Assembly: GCF_003114815.1 (NCBI RefSeq) | Contig: NZ_BFAZ01000010.1 | Location: 1 to 64,000, forward strand | DNA length: 64,000 nucleotides | From: Leptospira ellinghausenii | GTDB lineage: Bacteria; Spirochaetota; Leptospiria; Leptospirales; Leptospiraceae | Direction: 5' to 3' | In this document: piece by piece, positions 18,249-26,962 of the stretch | How the letters are laid out: the number at the start of each line of letters is the position of its first letter | Numbering within the stretch: the first letter of the stretch is position 1 | Notes under the pieces: model-generated | Databases searched by the model: none | Seen by the model: only the letters and a program-made list of their open reading frames with translations | Told to the model about the DNA's origin: nothing | Position numbers and translations under genes: made by a program

Positions 18249-18776
18249 ATGAAACGAAATTTAGTGATTTCTTTCCTTTCCATTGTGGTTTTATCAATGT
18301 TCACTTCTTTTTGTTGTTCTCCGTCGGCAAAAGAACAGGCAATAAAACCAGAAAATCCCGAGTTACGTAAAAAACTGACCGATCTGCAATACCGTGTAAC
18401 ACAAGAAGACGAAACTGAACCTCCTTTCCAAAATGAATATTGGAACAACCATGAAGAGGGGATTTATGTCGATATTGTTTCCAAAGAACCACTTTTTAGT
18501 TCCAAGGACAAATTTGAATCTGGAACTGGATGGCCAAGTTTTACAAAACCACTTGTGAAATCCAATGTCGTTGAAATTGAAGACAATTCGTATGGAATGA
18601 TACGAACAGAAGTTAGATCAAAAGCGGGAGATTCTCATTTGGGGCATGTTTTTGATGATGGTCCAAAACCCACTGGCAAACGGTATTGTATGAATTCGGC
18701 TTCGATGGAATTCATTCCTAAATCAAAACTGAAAGAAAGAGGTTATGAAGCTTTTTTAAAAGATTTTAAACCGTAA
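18249..18776 (+). CDS. msrB: peptide methionine-R-sulfoxide reductase, lipoprotein form
   Basis: A 175-residue MsrB with an exported N-terminus; the hydrophobic stretch ends FTSFCC, a likely lipobox, placing the enzyme in the periplasm. The catalytic core is clear: SGTGWPSF at about 91-98, [10 protein letters not shown], and the catalytic Cys147 in RYCMNS. The two CxxC pairs that bind zinc in many MsrB proteins are absent (the first pair position reads [11 protein letters not shown]). It reduces methionine-R-sulfoxide in oxidised envelope proteins. The electron donor is unknown. It converges on the nucleotidyltransferase-like gene with a 3-base gap. Confidence 0.92.
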   Translation: MKRNLVISFLSIVVLSMFTSFCCSPSAKEQAIKPENPELRKKLTDLQYRVTQEDETEPPFQNEYWNNHEEGIYVDIVSKEPLFSSKDKFESGTGWPSFTKPLVKSNVVEIEDNSYGMIRTEVRSKAGDSHLGHVFDDGPKPTGKRYCMNSASMEFIPKSKLKERGYEAFLKDFKP

Positions 18777-18779
18777 AAT

Positions 18780-19565
18780 TTATGCCCAAAGGTTCATCAT
18801 AAACTCTTCGTCATTTCGTAATGAGATGAGTTTGTATTTGGTTTCGTGGATGTCTTCTCGAGATACATCTCGTTTCCAACGAATGTCCACTTTCAGTTTC
18901 CGCACTTTGGTTTGTAATTCGAGTAATTCCCATATTGGTGCTTCTAATTCTTTTCTGTACAAATTGGTAAAGAGAGGAACGAGTTGGTCAGGAGTATCCA
19001 TTTTCAAAAGTTCAATATGAGTGAGGTCTTCGATATTCTGTAAGGCCCAAATGTGTAATGTGAGTGTTGTGATCCGTTCTAATTGAGCAATTTCATCCTT
19101 CGCATTTCGGGTCACTTGTTGTTTGAAAAACCGAATGCGTTTTTCTAAGTATTGGATGAGATCAGATTTTGGGATTTCACGTTCCTTCCACTTGTCCCAA
19201 TCTGATTTCAGGTCTTCAAAAATCCCCTCTCCAAAAAATACGGAAGAGGCTTCGAGAAGTTGGACCGATCCTGGTTCTGAAATTTTCAGTCGATGGCGAA
19301 GGGAATCGGCATCTCCCGCAATCATATTCACAGGAGCCACATCTTCTAATCTTTGTAAGGCTCTGGAAATAGAATCAATGAATTGAGACTTCATTTGGTC
19401 TGTCGAATGGGCCACCAGGTAAAAATTTAAGTCGGAGTCTGGGTGGTAATCCCCACGTTCTCTTGACCCATAAAATAGAATTTGGTAGGGTTTTGTGGAT
19501 GGGATGAGTTCGAGTTCATCCAAGACCTGCGCATAGAGATTCGGGTTTAGTGCTTCAAATTCCAT
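18780..19565 (-). CDS. nucleotidyltransferase-fold protein, catalytic pair altered
   Basis: A 261-residue protein. Residues about 26-50 carry the polymerase-beta/MNT signature GSRERGDYHPDSDLN, but the second carboxylate of the D-x-D pair is Asn (SDLN), so catalysis may be lost or reduced. The C-terminal half is helical, like the substrate-binding part of aminoglycoside-type nucleotidyltransferases. Four bases upstream is a small conserved-looking gene that may be co-transcribed. Substrate and role are unknown. Confidence 0.65.
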   Translation of the reverse strand: MEFEALNPNLYAQVLDELELIPSTKPYQILFYGSRERGDYHPDSDLNFYLVAHSTDQMKSQFIDSISRALQRLEDVAPVNMIAGDADSLRHRLKISEPGSVQLLEASSVFFGEGIFEDLKSDWDKWKEREIPKSDLIQYLEKRIRFFKQQVTRNAKDEIAQLERITTLTLHIWALQNIEDLTHIELLKMDTPDQLVPLFTNLYRKELEAPIWELLELQTKVRKLKVDIRWKRDVSREDIHETKYKLISLRNDEEFMMNLWA

Positions 19566-19568
19566 AAT

Positions 19569-19775
19569 TCATTCAAAGTATAATTTCATTCGAGAAAGGT
19601 TTTCTAGTATGGCTTTAAAAGCACGATCACGTTCTTCTTTGCCTGGGAAAGGGAGTGATTTTACATTGTTTAAGTCTTGGTAAATGATTTCGATAGAAGG
19701 TTGGTTTGGATTTTTTTTGATCGATGCAACATAGTCCAAATTGATCACTTCTGATTCGCCAAGTTTTAACCACAT
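19569..19775 (-). CDS. small hypothetical protein
   Basis: A 68-residue acidic-basic mixed protein (begins MWLKLGESEVINLDYV). The start at 19775 is chosen because GAGGAG lies directly upstream at the right spacing; a TTG at 19790 would put that site inside the gene. A hairpin (AAAGCC / GGCTTT) lies just before the ribosome site. It is placed 4 bases before the nucleotidyltransferase-like gene, suggesting co-transcription. No family recognised. Confidence 0.55.
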   Translation of the reverse strand: MWLKLGESEVINLDYVASIKKNPNQPSIEIIYQDLNNVKSLPFPGKEERDRAFKAILENLSRMKLYFE

Positions 19776-19858
19776 AAAATTTCTCCTCAAAGCCTAACGG
19801 TGGCTTTCCATTTGCCTAATCTTTTTTTATCAAAAATCTCCTCTTTCGGAAAAATCGA

Positions 19859-20404
19859 TTAGTACACTTCCAAGGACCCAAGGATCAGGTTATGAAAGGA
19901 TTTAGCCAATTCTTTGGGTGAATCTGTTTTTTTTGTGGAAGATTCAAAGACGAGTAAAAAACCATTGTGGATTCCTTCCCAACGTAGGTACAATTCTCCC
20001 TCTGGCATGTGGTAGACTTGTACACTGCATTTTTTTTGTCCCCATACAAAATAAGAGACCTCGGGATTTTGAGTTTCGTCCTTGAAGAAATAACGGAACT
20101 GGGATTGGTTTTCTCTGTCTGTGGAAGACAATCGTAACCATGAAAATTCATTTGTTTCAGAAAATAAAATTTTGTATTGGTTACCGGTTCCAAAAAGCGA
20201 GATAGATTCTTTCAGCTCAAAATTTTCTTTGTTCACCCAGACTGCATGATAGGTAAGCCGTAGTTCCTTTGTTAGGGGACGAGTTTCTTTTGATTCTACG
20301 GGTTTTGAAACTGTCTCTTTTGGCATTTTGGTTGGACTGGTTGTTTTACAATATAAAATTCCCAATGATAGTAAAATGATTAAATACTTAGTGGCCCACT
20401 TCAT
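19859..20404 (-). CDS. putative lipoprotein
   Basis: About 181 residues with a signal segment ending LGILYC, a loose spirochaete-type lipobox, then a Thr/Lys/Glu-rich linker (about 22-45). The mature domain looks beta-rich (ESISLFGTGNQYKILF, QFRYFFKDE). ATG 20404 has AGGAG six bases upstream. It overlaps the end of the epmB gene by 17 bases, so it is translationally linked to it. That position does not by itself imply a role in EF-P modification. Family unknown. Confidence 0.65.
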   Translation of the reverse strand: MKWATKYLIILLSLGILYCKTTSPTKMPKETVSKPVESKETRPLTKELRLTYHAVWVNKENFELKESISLFGTGNQYKILFSETNEFSWLRLSSTDRENQSQFRYFFKDETQNPEVSYFVWGQKKCSVQVYHMPEGELYLRWEGIHNGFLLVFESSTKKTDSPKELAKSFHNLILGSLEVY

Positions 20405-21452
20405 ATTCATCTCCTAGATAATTTTGAAAGAGGTACCCATTCTCTGTTTTTTTTTGTAAATACTCTGGGGATAATAATACTTTCCCACCACCACCAGTTA
20501 GGTCTTTTACATAACTTGGGATTGTGATCCCAGAGTGGTATCCTCGGAGTTTACGATAAATCTCAATCCCTTTTTCCATAGGCACAACAAAATCAGAACT
20601 CCCAAATACTTCATCACACTGGTGGAGGTAATAAGGTTTGATTCCGATGGATATCAGTTTGTAATTTAAGTCAGATAAAATTTCGGCATCATCATTTATG
20701 CCAGATAATAAAACCGATTGGTTAAAAACCGAAACATGTCCTTCTTTTATCATTCGCATAACATAGAATTTCGTTTCTTCTGAAATTTCATTGGGATGGT
20801 TAAAATGAGTGACCATGTAGAGTGGGAAGTGTTTGGAAAAAACAGAATTTAAACTTTCGGTGAGACGCATGGGCATGGTCACTGGGTGACGAGAGTGGAT
20901 TCGGATTTGGTTCAAATGAGGAATTTGTTTGAGTTCGGAAAGTAGAGTATCCAAAGACGAATCGGAAAGGGTGAGTGGGTCACCACCAGAGAGGATCACT
21001 TCTCGGAGTTTGGTTTGTGTGCGAAAGTAATCCAAAGCCTTTTCCCATTCCATACGGTTCGGAGTTTCTTCCGGATCGGATACCTTTCGTTTCCTTGTAC
21101 AAAAACGGCAATACACCGCGCAGACATGAGAGATGTACCAGATCGCACGGTCAGGGTAACGGTGGGTCACACCTTTCACAGGCATATGTGTTTCTTCGGC
21201 GAGTGGATCCTCGGTTTCGTTGGGTTTACGAACTAGTTCTCCTGCCCGTGGCAGGATTTGTTTGCGGATGGGACAATGGGGGTTGTTTTTGTCCAATAGT
21301 TGTAAATAATAAGGTGTTACTGCAAATTGGAACTGTTCATAGGCGCGTGCAAAGGAATCCCTTTCTTCCTCTGTGAGAGTGATTTCTTTTTCCAAATCCG
21401 CTAAGGTAGTGATGCGGTTTTGCAATTGCCATTTCCAATCGGACCAAGTCAT
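20388..21452 (-). CDS. epmB: EF-P beta-lysylation protein, radical-SAM lysine 2,3-aminomutase family
   Basis: A 354-residue KamA/EpmB-family enzyme. The radical-SAM cluster is C111-x3-C115-x2-C118 in HVCAVYCRFCTRKR, followed by LSGGDPL. The C-terminal GGGGKVLLSP contains the Lys expected to hold PLP. The length fits EpmB (about 340) better than true KamA with its longer C-terminal part. EpmB makes (R)-beta-lysine, which EpmA then attaches to a Lys of elongation factor P. The divergent neighbour is efp, whose acceptor Lys is present, which supports EpmB strongly. EpmA is not in this window. Confidence 0.88.
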   Translation of the reverse strand: MTWSDWKWQLQNRITTLADLEKEITLTEEERDSFARAYEQFQFAVTPYYLQLLDKNNPHCPIRKQILPRAGELVRKPNETEDPLAEETHMPVKGVTHRYPDRAIWYISHVCAVYCRFCTRKRKVSDPEETPNRMEWEKALDYFRTQTKLREVILSGGDPLTLSDSSLDTLLSELKQIPHLNQIRIHSRHPVTMPMRLTESLNSVFSKHFPLYMVTHFNHPNEISEETKFYVMRMIKEGHVSVFNQSVLLSGINDDAEILSDLNYKLISIGIKPYYLHQCDEVFGSSDFVVPMEKGIEIYRKLRGYHSGITIPSYVKDLTGGGGKVLLSPEYLQKKTENGYLFQNYLGDEYEVGH

Positions 21453-21472
21453 GACTTATGACCATACTTCGG

Positions 21473-21501
21473 TTGACACTAGGCCAAGTCCCTCGGATTT
21501 T
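21473..21501 (+). promoter_or_regulatory. probable promoter of efp
   Basis: A perfect -35 box TTGACA at 21473-21478 is followed after 17 bases by GATTTT (21496-21501), a weak -10. It lies in the 68-base gap between the divergent epmB and efp genes, 20 bases before the efp start. Confidence 0.4.
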
Positions 21502-21520
21502 GTTTACGAGTAACGAAATT

Positions 21521-22087
21521 ATGAACTTAGGCATTACAGAAGTAAAAAAAGGAATGATCCTCAAGATTGAGAATGAGCTTTATTCCGTCGTCAAAACAGA
21601 ATTTGTGAACCCAGGAAAGGGTTCTGCATTCATCCGCACCAAACTCAAAAACATTGTCCGTGATTCTTCCATTGAAAGAACCTTCAAAGCAGCAGAGAAA
21701 TTGGAAAGTGTGGATTTGGAACGTCGTAAGATGCAGTATTGTTATGCTGACGGTGACCAAATCATTTTTATGGACGTCAACGATTACGAACAGATCCCTG
21801 TTTCCAAAGATTATGTGGAAGACATCCTTCCCTTTATGAAAGAAGAAACACCAGTGGAAGTTTCATTTTACAATGACAAACCAATAGGTGTAACACCTCC
21901 TAACTTTGCTATCTTGGAAGTGACTTACGCGGAAGACGGATTAAAAGGTGACACCACTGGTCTTGCTCTCAAACGAGTGACTGTGGAAACGGGTGGCGAA
22001 GTCCAAGTTCCGATTTTTATCAAACAGGGGGATACGGTGAAAATCGATCTTCGTGATTTGAGTTACGTGGAGCGCGTTAACAAATAG
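21521..22087 (+). CDS. efp: translation elongation factor P
   Basis: A 188-residue EF-P with the three beta-barrel domains. The N-terminal loop FVNPGKGSAF carries Lys33, equivalent to the beta-lysylated Lys34 of E. coli EF-P. The C-terminal OB domain ends with the family pattern VQVPIFIKQGDTVKIDL. EF-P rescues ribosomes stalled at polyproline. ATG 21521 is used; an upstream ATG in frame would add 21 residues overlapping the epmB start region. mtnB follows after 2 bases. Confidence 0.96.
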   Translation: MNLGITEVKKGMILKIENELYSVVKTEFVNPGKGSAFIRTKLKNIVRDSSIERTFKAAEKLESVDLERRKMQYCYADGDQIIFMDVNDYEQIPVSKDYVEDILPFMKEETPVEVSFYNDKPIGVTPPNFAILEVTYAEDGLKGDTTGLALKRVTVETGGEVQVPIFIKQGDTVKIDLRDLSYVERVNK

Positions 22088-22089
22088 AT

Positions 22090-22719
22090 TTGGATTTGAT
22101 CAGTTCTTTACAGGAAATCACCAAACTTTCCCATCTCTATTATTCACGGCAGTGGATGTTTGCCACTGCTGGGAATCTCTCTACCCGAGACAATCTTGCC
22201 CACAATCAATTTTGGATCACTGCCTCTGGCAAACACAAAGGAGAACTAAAAGAATCCGATTTTGTTTGTGTATCTACACTTGATGGCAGTCTCGTCCAAA
22301 CAAATGATGGATTAAAACCATCGGCAGAAACTTCCATCCACCAAGTATTGTATTCCCAGATGCCTGAAGTTGGATCTTGTCTCCATGTCCACACGATTGA
22401 TTCCAACTTACTCGAGTTTGGTGTCGGAAAAGAAGAAGGATTCAAAGAAATTTCCCTTCCTCCCATCGAAATCATCAAAGCCTTTGGGATTTGGGACGAA
22501 AAACCAAACCTGACAATGCCCGTTTTTTATAACCACACACATGTGCCGACCATTGCAAATGAAATCAAACATTACTTAATGAACCATGGAATTCCCAAAG
22601 TTCCCTTCCTCCTCATCGAAGGACATGGCCCAACGGTATGGGGGAAAACGATCGCGGAAGCCAACAAACACTTAGAAGCCGTTCATTTTCTTTTGCAAGT
22701 GATGGCACGTAGGATATGA
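22090..22719 (+). CDS. mtnB: methylthioribulose-1-phosphate dehydratase
   Basis: A 209-residue class II aldolase/adducin-fold protein. MtnB features are GNLSTRD, ITASGKHKGEL, the metal-binding HVHT and the later IEGHGPTVWG. It dehydrates methylthioribulose-1-phosphate in methionine salvage. The start is TTG at 22090, two bases after the efp stop, and the gene overlaps the next by four bases, so these genes are probably co-transcribed. A related sugar-phosphate aldolase function cannot be fully excluded, but GNLS and the C-terminal HGP motif fit MtnB. No other salvage gene is in this window. Confidence 0.85.
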   Translation: MDLISSLQEITKLSHLYYSRQWMFATAGNLSTRDNLAHNQFWITASGKHKGELKESDFVCVSTLDGSLVQTNDGLKPSAETSIHQVLYSQMPEVGSCLHVHTIDSNLLEFGVGKEEGFKEISLPPIEIIKAFGIWDEKPNLTMPVFYNHTHVPTIANEIKHYLMNHGIPKVPFLLIEGHGPTVWGKTIAEANKHLEAVHFLLQVMARRI

Positions 22720-23438
22720 CAAAAAAGACCCACGTTTTTATATTTGGAATCGGTTCTGGTATTGGTGAGGGTCTTTACAATCGATTCCAAAAAGAAAAGG
22801 ATCCAAACCGATTTGTATTTGGATTTTCTAGAAAAGGGAAAAAGGAATTATCCTCGTTTACGTTGGGATCCCCTGGCACTTATCAGTTTGATGCAAAAGA
22901 CAACCAAACATTTGTTCAATTCGAATCATTGTTAAATGGATTGTATAGCGAAAAATCCAAAGATTCTGTTTCCATTCTCGTATACTTCGCGTTAGGTGAT
23001 GGGGTCTTTGGCCCGATAACGAAACTTTCCGATGCAGATTTACAGTCACATTTAGATTTAAACGTTGTTTCCCTTCTCAAACTTTCCCGCAGTTTTGCCG
23101 AGCATTTGCCAAAATTGTCCGAATCTACGTTTGTATTTTTAGGTTCCACTGCTGGGAAACAAGGTTTCCCAGAATCCGCTCTCTATTGTGCTTCCAAACA
23201 TGCGGTGCTTGGGATCTGTCGGGCCTTACGGGAAGAATGGAAACCCTTTGGTACAAAGGTGGTTCACGTAAGCCTTGGGGCAGTGGCAACCGAGATTTGG
23301 GACACAAGACCCGCGTTTGACAAGAAAGACATGGTTTCAGTTTCGGACATTTCCGAGTATTTGTGGTGTATTTCGCAGTTGCCAAAATCTATCTTTGTGG
23401 ATGACTTATCCATTACCCCAAAGAAAGGAATTTTGTAG
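22716..23438 (+). CDS. short-chain dehydrogenase/reductase
   Basis: A 240-residue SDR with cofactor motif GIGSGIGEG near the N-terminus and catalytic Tyr-Lys in LYCASKHAVL. The usual NNAG stretch is replaced by FALGDGVFG, so it is a divergent member. The start overlaps the mtnB stop (ATGA). With the SDR directly downstream it forms a pair. Substrate unknown. Confidence 0.8.
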   Translation: MTKKTHVFIFGIGSGIGEGLYNRFQKEKDPNRFVFGFSRKGKKELSSFTLGSPGTYQFDAKDNQTFVQFESLLNGLYSEKSKDSVSILVYFALGDGVFGPITKLSDADLQSHLDLNVVSLLKLSRSFAEHLPKLSESTFVFLGSTAGKQGFPESALYCASKHAVLGICRALREEWKPFGTKVVHVSLGAVATEIWDTRPAFDKKDMVSVSDISEYLWCISQLPKSIFVDDLSITPKKGIL

Positions 23439-23443
23439 GTCCG

Positions 23444-24181
23444 ATGGAACTCAAGGAATCGATTGTTCTTGTGACAGGTGGCAGTGGTGGGATAGGACGT
23501 GAGATCGTGAGAACTTTAGTCCTTGCGGGGTTTTCCGTCTGGAATCTCGACAAAGTTCGGCCGAGAGAACCTATTTTACAAGAAACCTACCGAGAAGTGG
23601 ACCTTTCCGAAACACCATATGTGGTCGAAAGGAGTTTGTCCAAAATCCTGATGGAGTCCTCCGATATGGGGGACATATATGGAATTGTTCATACCGCTGG
23701 TTTTGGTGGACCTTACCATCCAATCACGGATGTATCCATTGAAGAGTGGGAATCTATTTTTCGCATCAATCTCACGAGTTTGTATCTGCTTTCTAAAATT
23801 GTCCTTCCAATCTTTAAAAAATTAAAATTTGGAAGGATTGTTGCCATTGCATCCTCATTGTCCATCGTAGGATCTGGGAATTCAGTTGCATATTCGGCCT
23901 CCAAACACGGATTAGTGGGGTTTATCAAATCGATTGCGGATGAATGGGGAAAATTTGGAATCACCGCCAATGCAATTAGTCCAGGATATGTTGATACAAA
24001 TATGGGTATCCAAGAAGACCAAATTTCTGATCATAAATCAAAAATCATCAACCAAACACCCGTAAAACGAATTGCGGACCCTTCAGAAATCGCCCGTGTT
24101 GTTAATTTTCTTTTGCAAAAAGAATCTGGTTATATCACTGGAGCCAATTGGACCGTTGATGGTGGAATCACAGCCATTTAA
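23444..24181 (+). CDS. FabG-like short-chain dehydrogenase/reductase
   Basis: A 245-residue classical SDR: TGGSGGIG, HTAGFGG, the catalytic YSASKHG, AISPGYVDTNMG after the active site and the typical C-terminal ITGANWTVDGG. This last motif is characteristic of FabG-like 3-oxoacyl or sugar dehydrogenases. It follows five bases after the previous SDR. The precise substrate is not deducible. Confidence 0.85.
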   Translation: MELKESIVLVTGGSGGIGREIVRTLVLAGFSVWNLDKVRPREPILQETYREVDLSETPYVVERSLSKILMESSDMGDIYGIVHTAGFGGPYHPITDVSIEEWESIFRINLTSLYLLSKIVLPIFKKLKFGRIVAIASSLSIVGSGNSVAYSASKHGLVGFIKSIADEWGKFGITANAISPGYVDTNMGIQEDQISDHKSKIINQTPVKRIADPSEIARVVNFLLQKESGYITGANWTVDGGITAI

Positions 24182-24184
24182 TTT

Positions 24185-25999
24185 ATGAGAATTTCTCCTC
24201 CACACGATCATTTTTTACAACTCACTACCAAAGAAAATTTGGGAAGGTCTTCTGGGATCATCTTACAAAAAGAAGCACTATCCATCATGAAGACTGTAGA
24301 AGCCCAAAGTTCCAGGGAAAATATTGAAGCGGGTCATTTGTTTCGTCCTACAGATTCAAATTTTGAAAAACTCAAAATGGATAGAGAAACCGCCCTAGAC
24401 CAAATGTGGGAACTCATTGACTATGGGCTCGCAACACAACTGTTCGAGATCAAATACGATGCTGATATCGGTGAGTTACGTCTTGTTCCTTTTTTAGTTG
24501 GATTGCCTGGTGGCATGCCTCTAGAGGAACCTTATAAACTACTGATTGGACGTTCAACAGAACATTTATACGAATACATTCAAAACAAACGGATCTTAAC
24601 AGAAGATACTTGGCGTAATGTTTTAAATAAACTAGCTGATATCGATTATAAAGAAGACGAAGGACCAGGTGACGAACTAGATCGTTTACTTGATCCCAAA
24701 CAATTTCCACTCCAACCTTCTAGCGAAATGTTAAAACGTTCTCGGGGTCTCATAATTGATGAATTGGCAAAAGAATCAAAAGTAATTGTATTACCACATA
24801 TTGGTTTTTATTTCCTACCTGAATCCGAAGCTGCTAATTTTTTGAATATTGCAAATGAGTATTTGATGACAAAGGTCGAACCACTTGCCAAAGCATTTGA
24901 TTCCGAAATTCGATTGGCACTCGATCGTTTGTTTGCACCTGGTTCGGGAGATGTGGAAATCAATGAAGTGGAGATCATCCGAGCTAAAGTTGATACTTTG
25001 TATGAATTCAAAGAAATCCTTAAAGAAAATGGATTTTATGCTTTTATTCATAACCTAAAAAAAGTAACAGAAATCGCAGTTAAGTTTGCAGAGTTAGAAA
25101 AGAAAAAGGAAGTTGATCGATTATTAAAAGTCTATATGAAAATGTTAGACAGTCAATTTGATTTTGATTCAAGACTCCTTCGTATCAATTTAGAAAAAGA
25201 TGATGAACATAATTTGGTGATCGTTGACTTACTTCGTAAAAATCCAAAAGTATTATCAGCGGAATGGCATGATGCAGATTCTAAAATTGCTGTATTTGTC
25301 AATAATAACCAAAACAATATCAAAGAAATCAATACTTTAATTTACCAAAATTATCGGTTCACCACCGAACACATCTTATATCTAAAGGCAATTTTAGAAT
25401 TAAATGAAAAGGAACTCAAACCAATCTTTAAAGATGAAGAGTTTGTGAAGACCTATGGTAAAAACCTACAAGCGGTGTATTTTAATTACATTCCTTGGTT
25501 TTATAAATTATTCTATTTTTTGGGAATCACACCAATCGTAAACTCTGGTTATGCGAAAGCAAAATCAATTCTAACTTTTTTACAAATGGATCGCCAGTTT
25601 TTATATCAAAAACGTAGGGAAAACTTCTTTAAGAAAAAACTAAGAGATAGAGAAGAGCGAATTGAGAAAGAGAAAAAACAACAGTTAAAAAAAGCTCTTG
25701 TATCTGCGCTTTCAGATGCGTATTTTAATAAAAATTGTTTACCCTCTGTGGATTGGCTTGGAATGAACTATCCTGCTTTTTCTGCAGAAACATTGGAAAA
25801 AATGATTCCTGATTTTGCTTTTTTATCCACAACAGGGAAGTCCATTAAACCACATTCTGTGATACTATTCCCGAATTCTCCTGAATTTGATTCTTTGAAC
25901 AAAAAACTGAAAGATTTACTCAATCAATGGATCCGTGGCGAAATTGATTCACCACAGGAAGACCCAGAATTATTGGCTCAAATTCGAAGTTTGGTTTAA
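24185..25999 (+). CDS. conserved-looking hypothetical protein, 604 aa
   Basis: A soluble, mostly helical protein of 604 residues without a signal peptide. A highly charged coiled segment lies at about residue 480-505 (KKKLRDREERIEKEKKQQLKK). The start at 24185 is four bases after the preceding SDR stop. I do not recognise a family or catalytic motif. Codon use and the clean reading frame indicate a real gene. It is convergent with corA. Confidence 0.75.
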   Translation: MRISPPHDHFLQLTTKENLGRSSGIILQKEALSIMKTVEAQSSRENIEAGHLFRPTDSNFEKLKMDRETALDQMWELIDYGLATQLFEIKYDADIGELRLVPFLVGLPGGMPLEEPYKLLIGRSTEHLYEYIQNKRILTEDTWRNVLNKLADIDYKEDEGPGDELDRLLDPKQFPLQPSSEMLKRSRGLIIDELAKESKVIVLPHIGFYFLPESEAANFLNIANEYLMTKVEPLAKAFDSEIRLALDRLFAPGSGDVEINEVEIIRAKVDTLYEFKEILKENGFYAFIHNLKKVTEIAVKFAELEKKKEVDRLLKVYMKMLDSQFDFDSRLLRINLEKDDEHNLVIVDLLRKNPKVLSAEWHDADSKIAVFVNNNQNNIKEINTLIYQNYRFTTEHILYLKAILELNEKELKPIFKDEEFVKTYGKNLQAVYFNYIPWFYKLFYFLGITPIVNSGYAKAKSILTFLQMDRQFLYQKRRENFFKKKLRDREERIEKEKKQQLKKALVSALSDAYFNKNCLPSVDWLGMNYPAFSAETLEKMIPDFAFLSTTGKSIKPHSVILFPNSPEFDSLNKKLKDLLNQWIRGEIDSPQEDPELLAQIRSLV

Positions 26000-26002
26000 A
26001 AA

Positions 26003-26962
26003 TTAATACCAACGTTTGATTCTAAAATAAACTAACATCAGTAAACCGAGAAGTCCCATTGCAGCAATGGCTGAGATAAAACCATATTCCCATTCCAATG
26101 TAGGCATATGTCTAAAATTCATTCCATAAATTCCAGCAACAAGAGACATCGGTAACATAATAGCAGTCATAATCGTTAGAATTTTCATGATTTCATTTGT
26201 TTTTCGCGTTGAGATGGCAATATGGGCTTCGAGAGCTGATGAAATAGATTCAATATTACTATCCACAAGTTCTAAAATACGAATCGAATGGTCACGTACG
26301 TCACGAAAAAAAGCATCCGCTTCATCACTAAAAAAACTATTTTTGATTTTTTCTAAGTCTTCTAAAACTTCTTTGTTTTGTAACATCCCTTTTTTGATAG
26401 AGAGTAAACTTGAACGTAAACTATATACGTTACTGATGTCCAAAGACTTTGCATTGCTAAAGATTTGATCCTCAAAATGTTCGATACGTTCTTCGATTTT
26501 TTGTGTAATGGCTAACGTGTGATCCGTCTCAATATCCAATATTTTATGTACGATGAACTCATATCCTTTGGATAAAATCTTATTATTTGTTTTCCAGTCC
26601 TCAATCATATTCCCAATGCTATCACGATAGTCCAAGGTGAGTGAAATGATTTGGTTTGGAGTAAGGATAAAGTTAAAATTTTTCTGGGTGAGTTGGTTTC
26701 GTTCGAAATGGAATCCTCGAAAAATGAAAAATATATAATTGGGAAATTTTTCTAATTTGATCCGGCTATTTGGATTTAGGATGTCCTCAATTGTCAATTG
26801 ATGGATATTATGTTTTTGGAATAAAAAAGTGAGTTTTTCTTCGTTTTCGGCTGTTAAATGAATCCAATGTTTTGGATGTTTATGAGTAAGTGGAAGTGGG
26901 GTATCTAATAAAACTTCTTCCTTGGAAGAAGGAGTAAGGATGTAATTAAATATAGCTGGCAT
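26003..26962 (-). CDS. corA: CorA-type magnesium/cobalt transporter
   Basis: A 319-residue CorA. The long N-terminal cytoplasmic part ends in helical coiled coils. Two membrane helices lie at the C-terminus, the first ending in the signature YGMNF (GMN at about residue 278-281). The second helix ends in a basic tail (YFRIKRWY). It forms pentameric Mg2+ channels in the inner membrane. Its start overlaps the stop of the upstream peptidase gene by one base (TAATG), so the two are translationally coupled. Confidence 0.95.
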   Translation of the reverse strand: MPAIFNYILTPSSKEEVLLDTPLPLTHKHPKHWIHLTAENEEKLTFLFQKHNIHQLTIEDILNPNSRIKLEKFPNYIFFIFRGFHFERNQLTQKNFNFILTPNQIISLTLDYRDSIGNMIEDWKTNNKILSKGYEFIVHKILDIETDHTLAITQKIEERIEHFEDQIFSNAKSLDISNVYSLRSSLLSIKKGMLQNKEVLEDLEKIKNSFFSDEADAFFRDVRDHSIRILELVDSNIESISSALEAHIAISTRKTNEIMKILTIMTAIMLPMSLVAGIYGMNFRHMPTLEWEYGFISAIAAMGLLGLLMLVYFRIKRWY

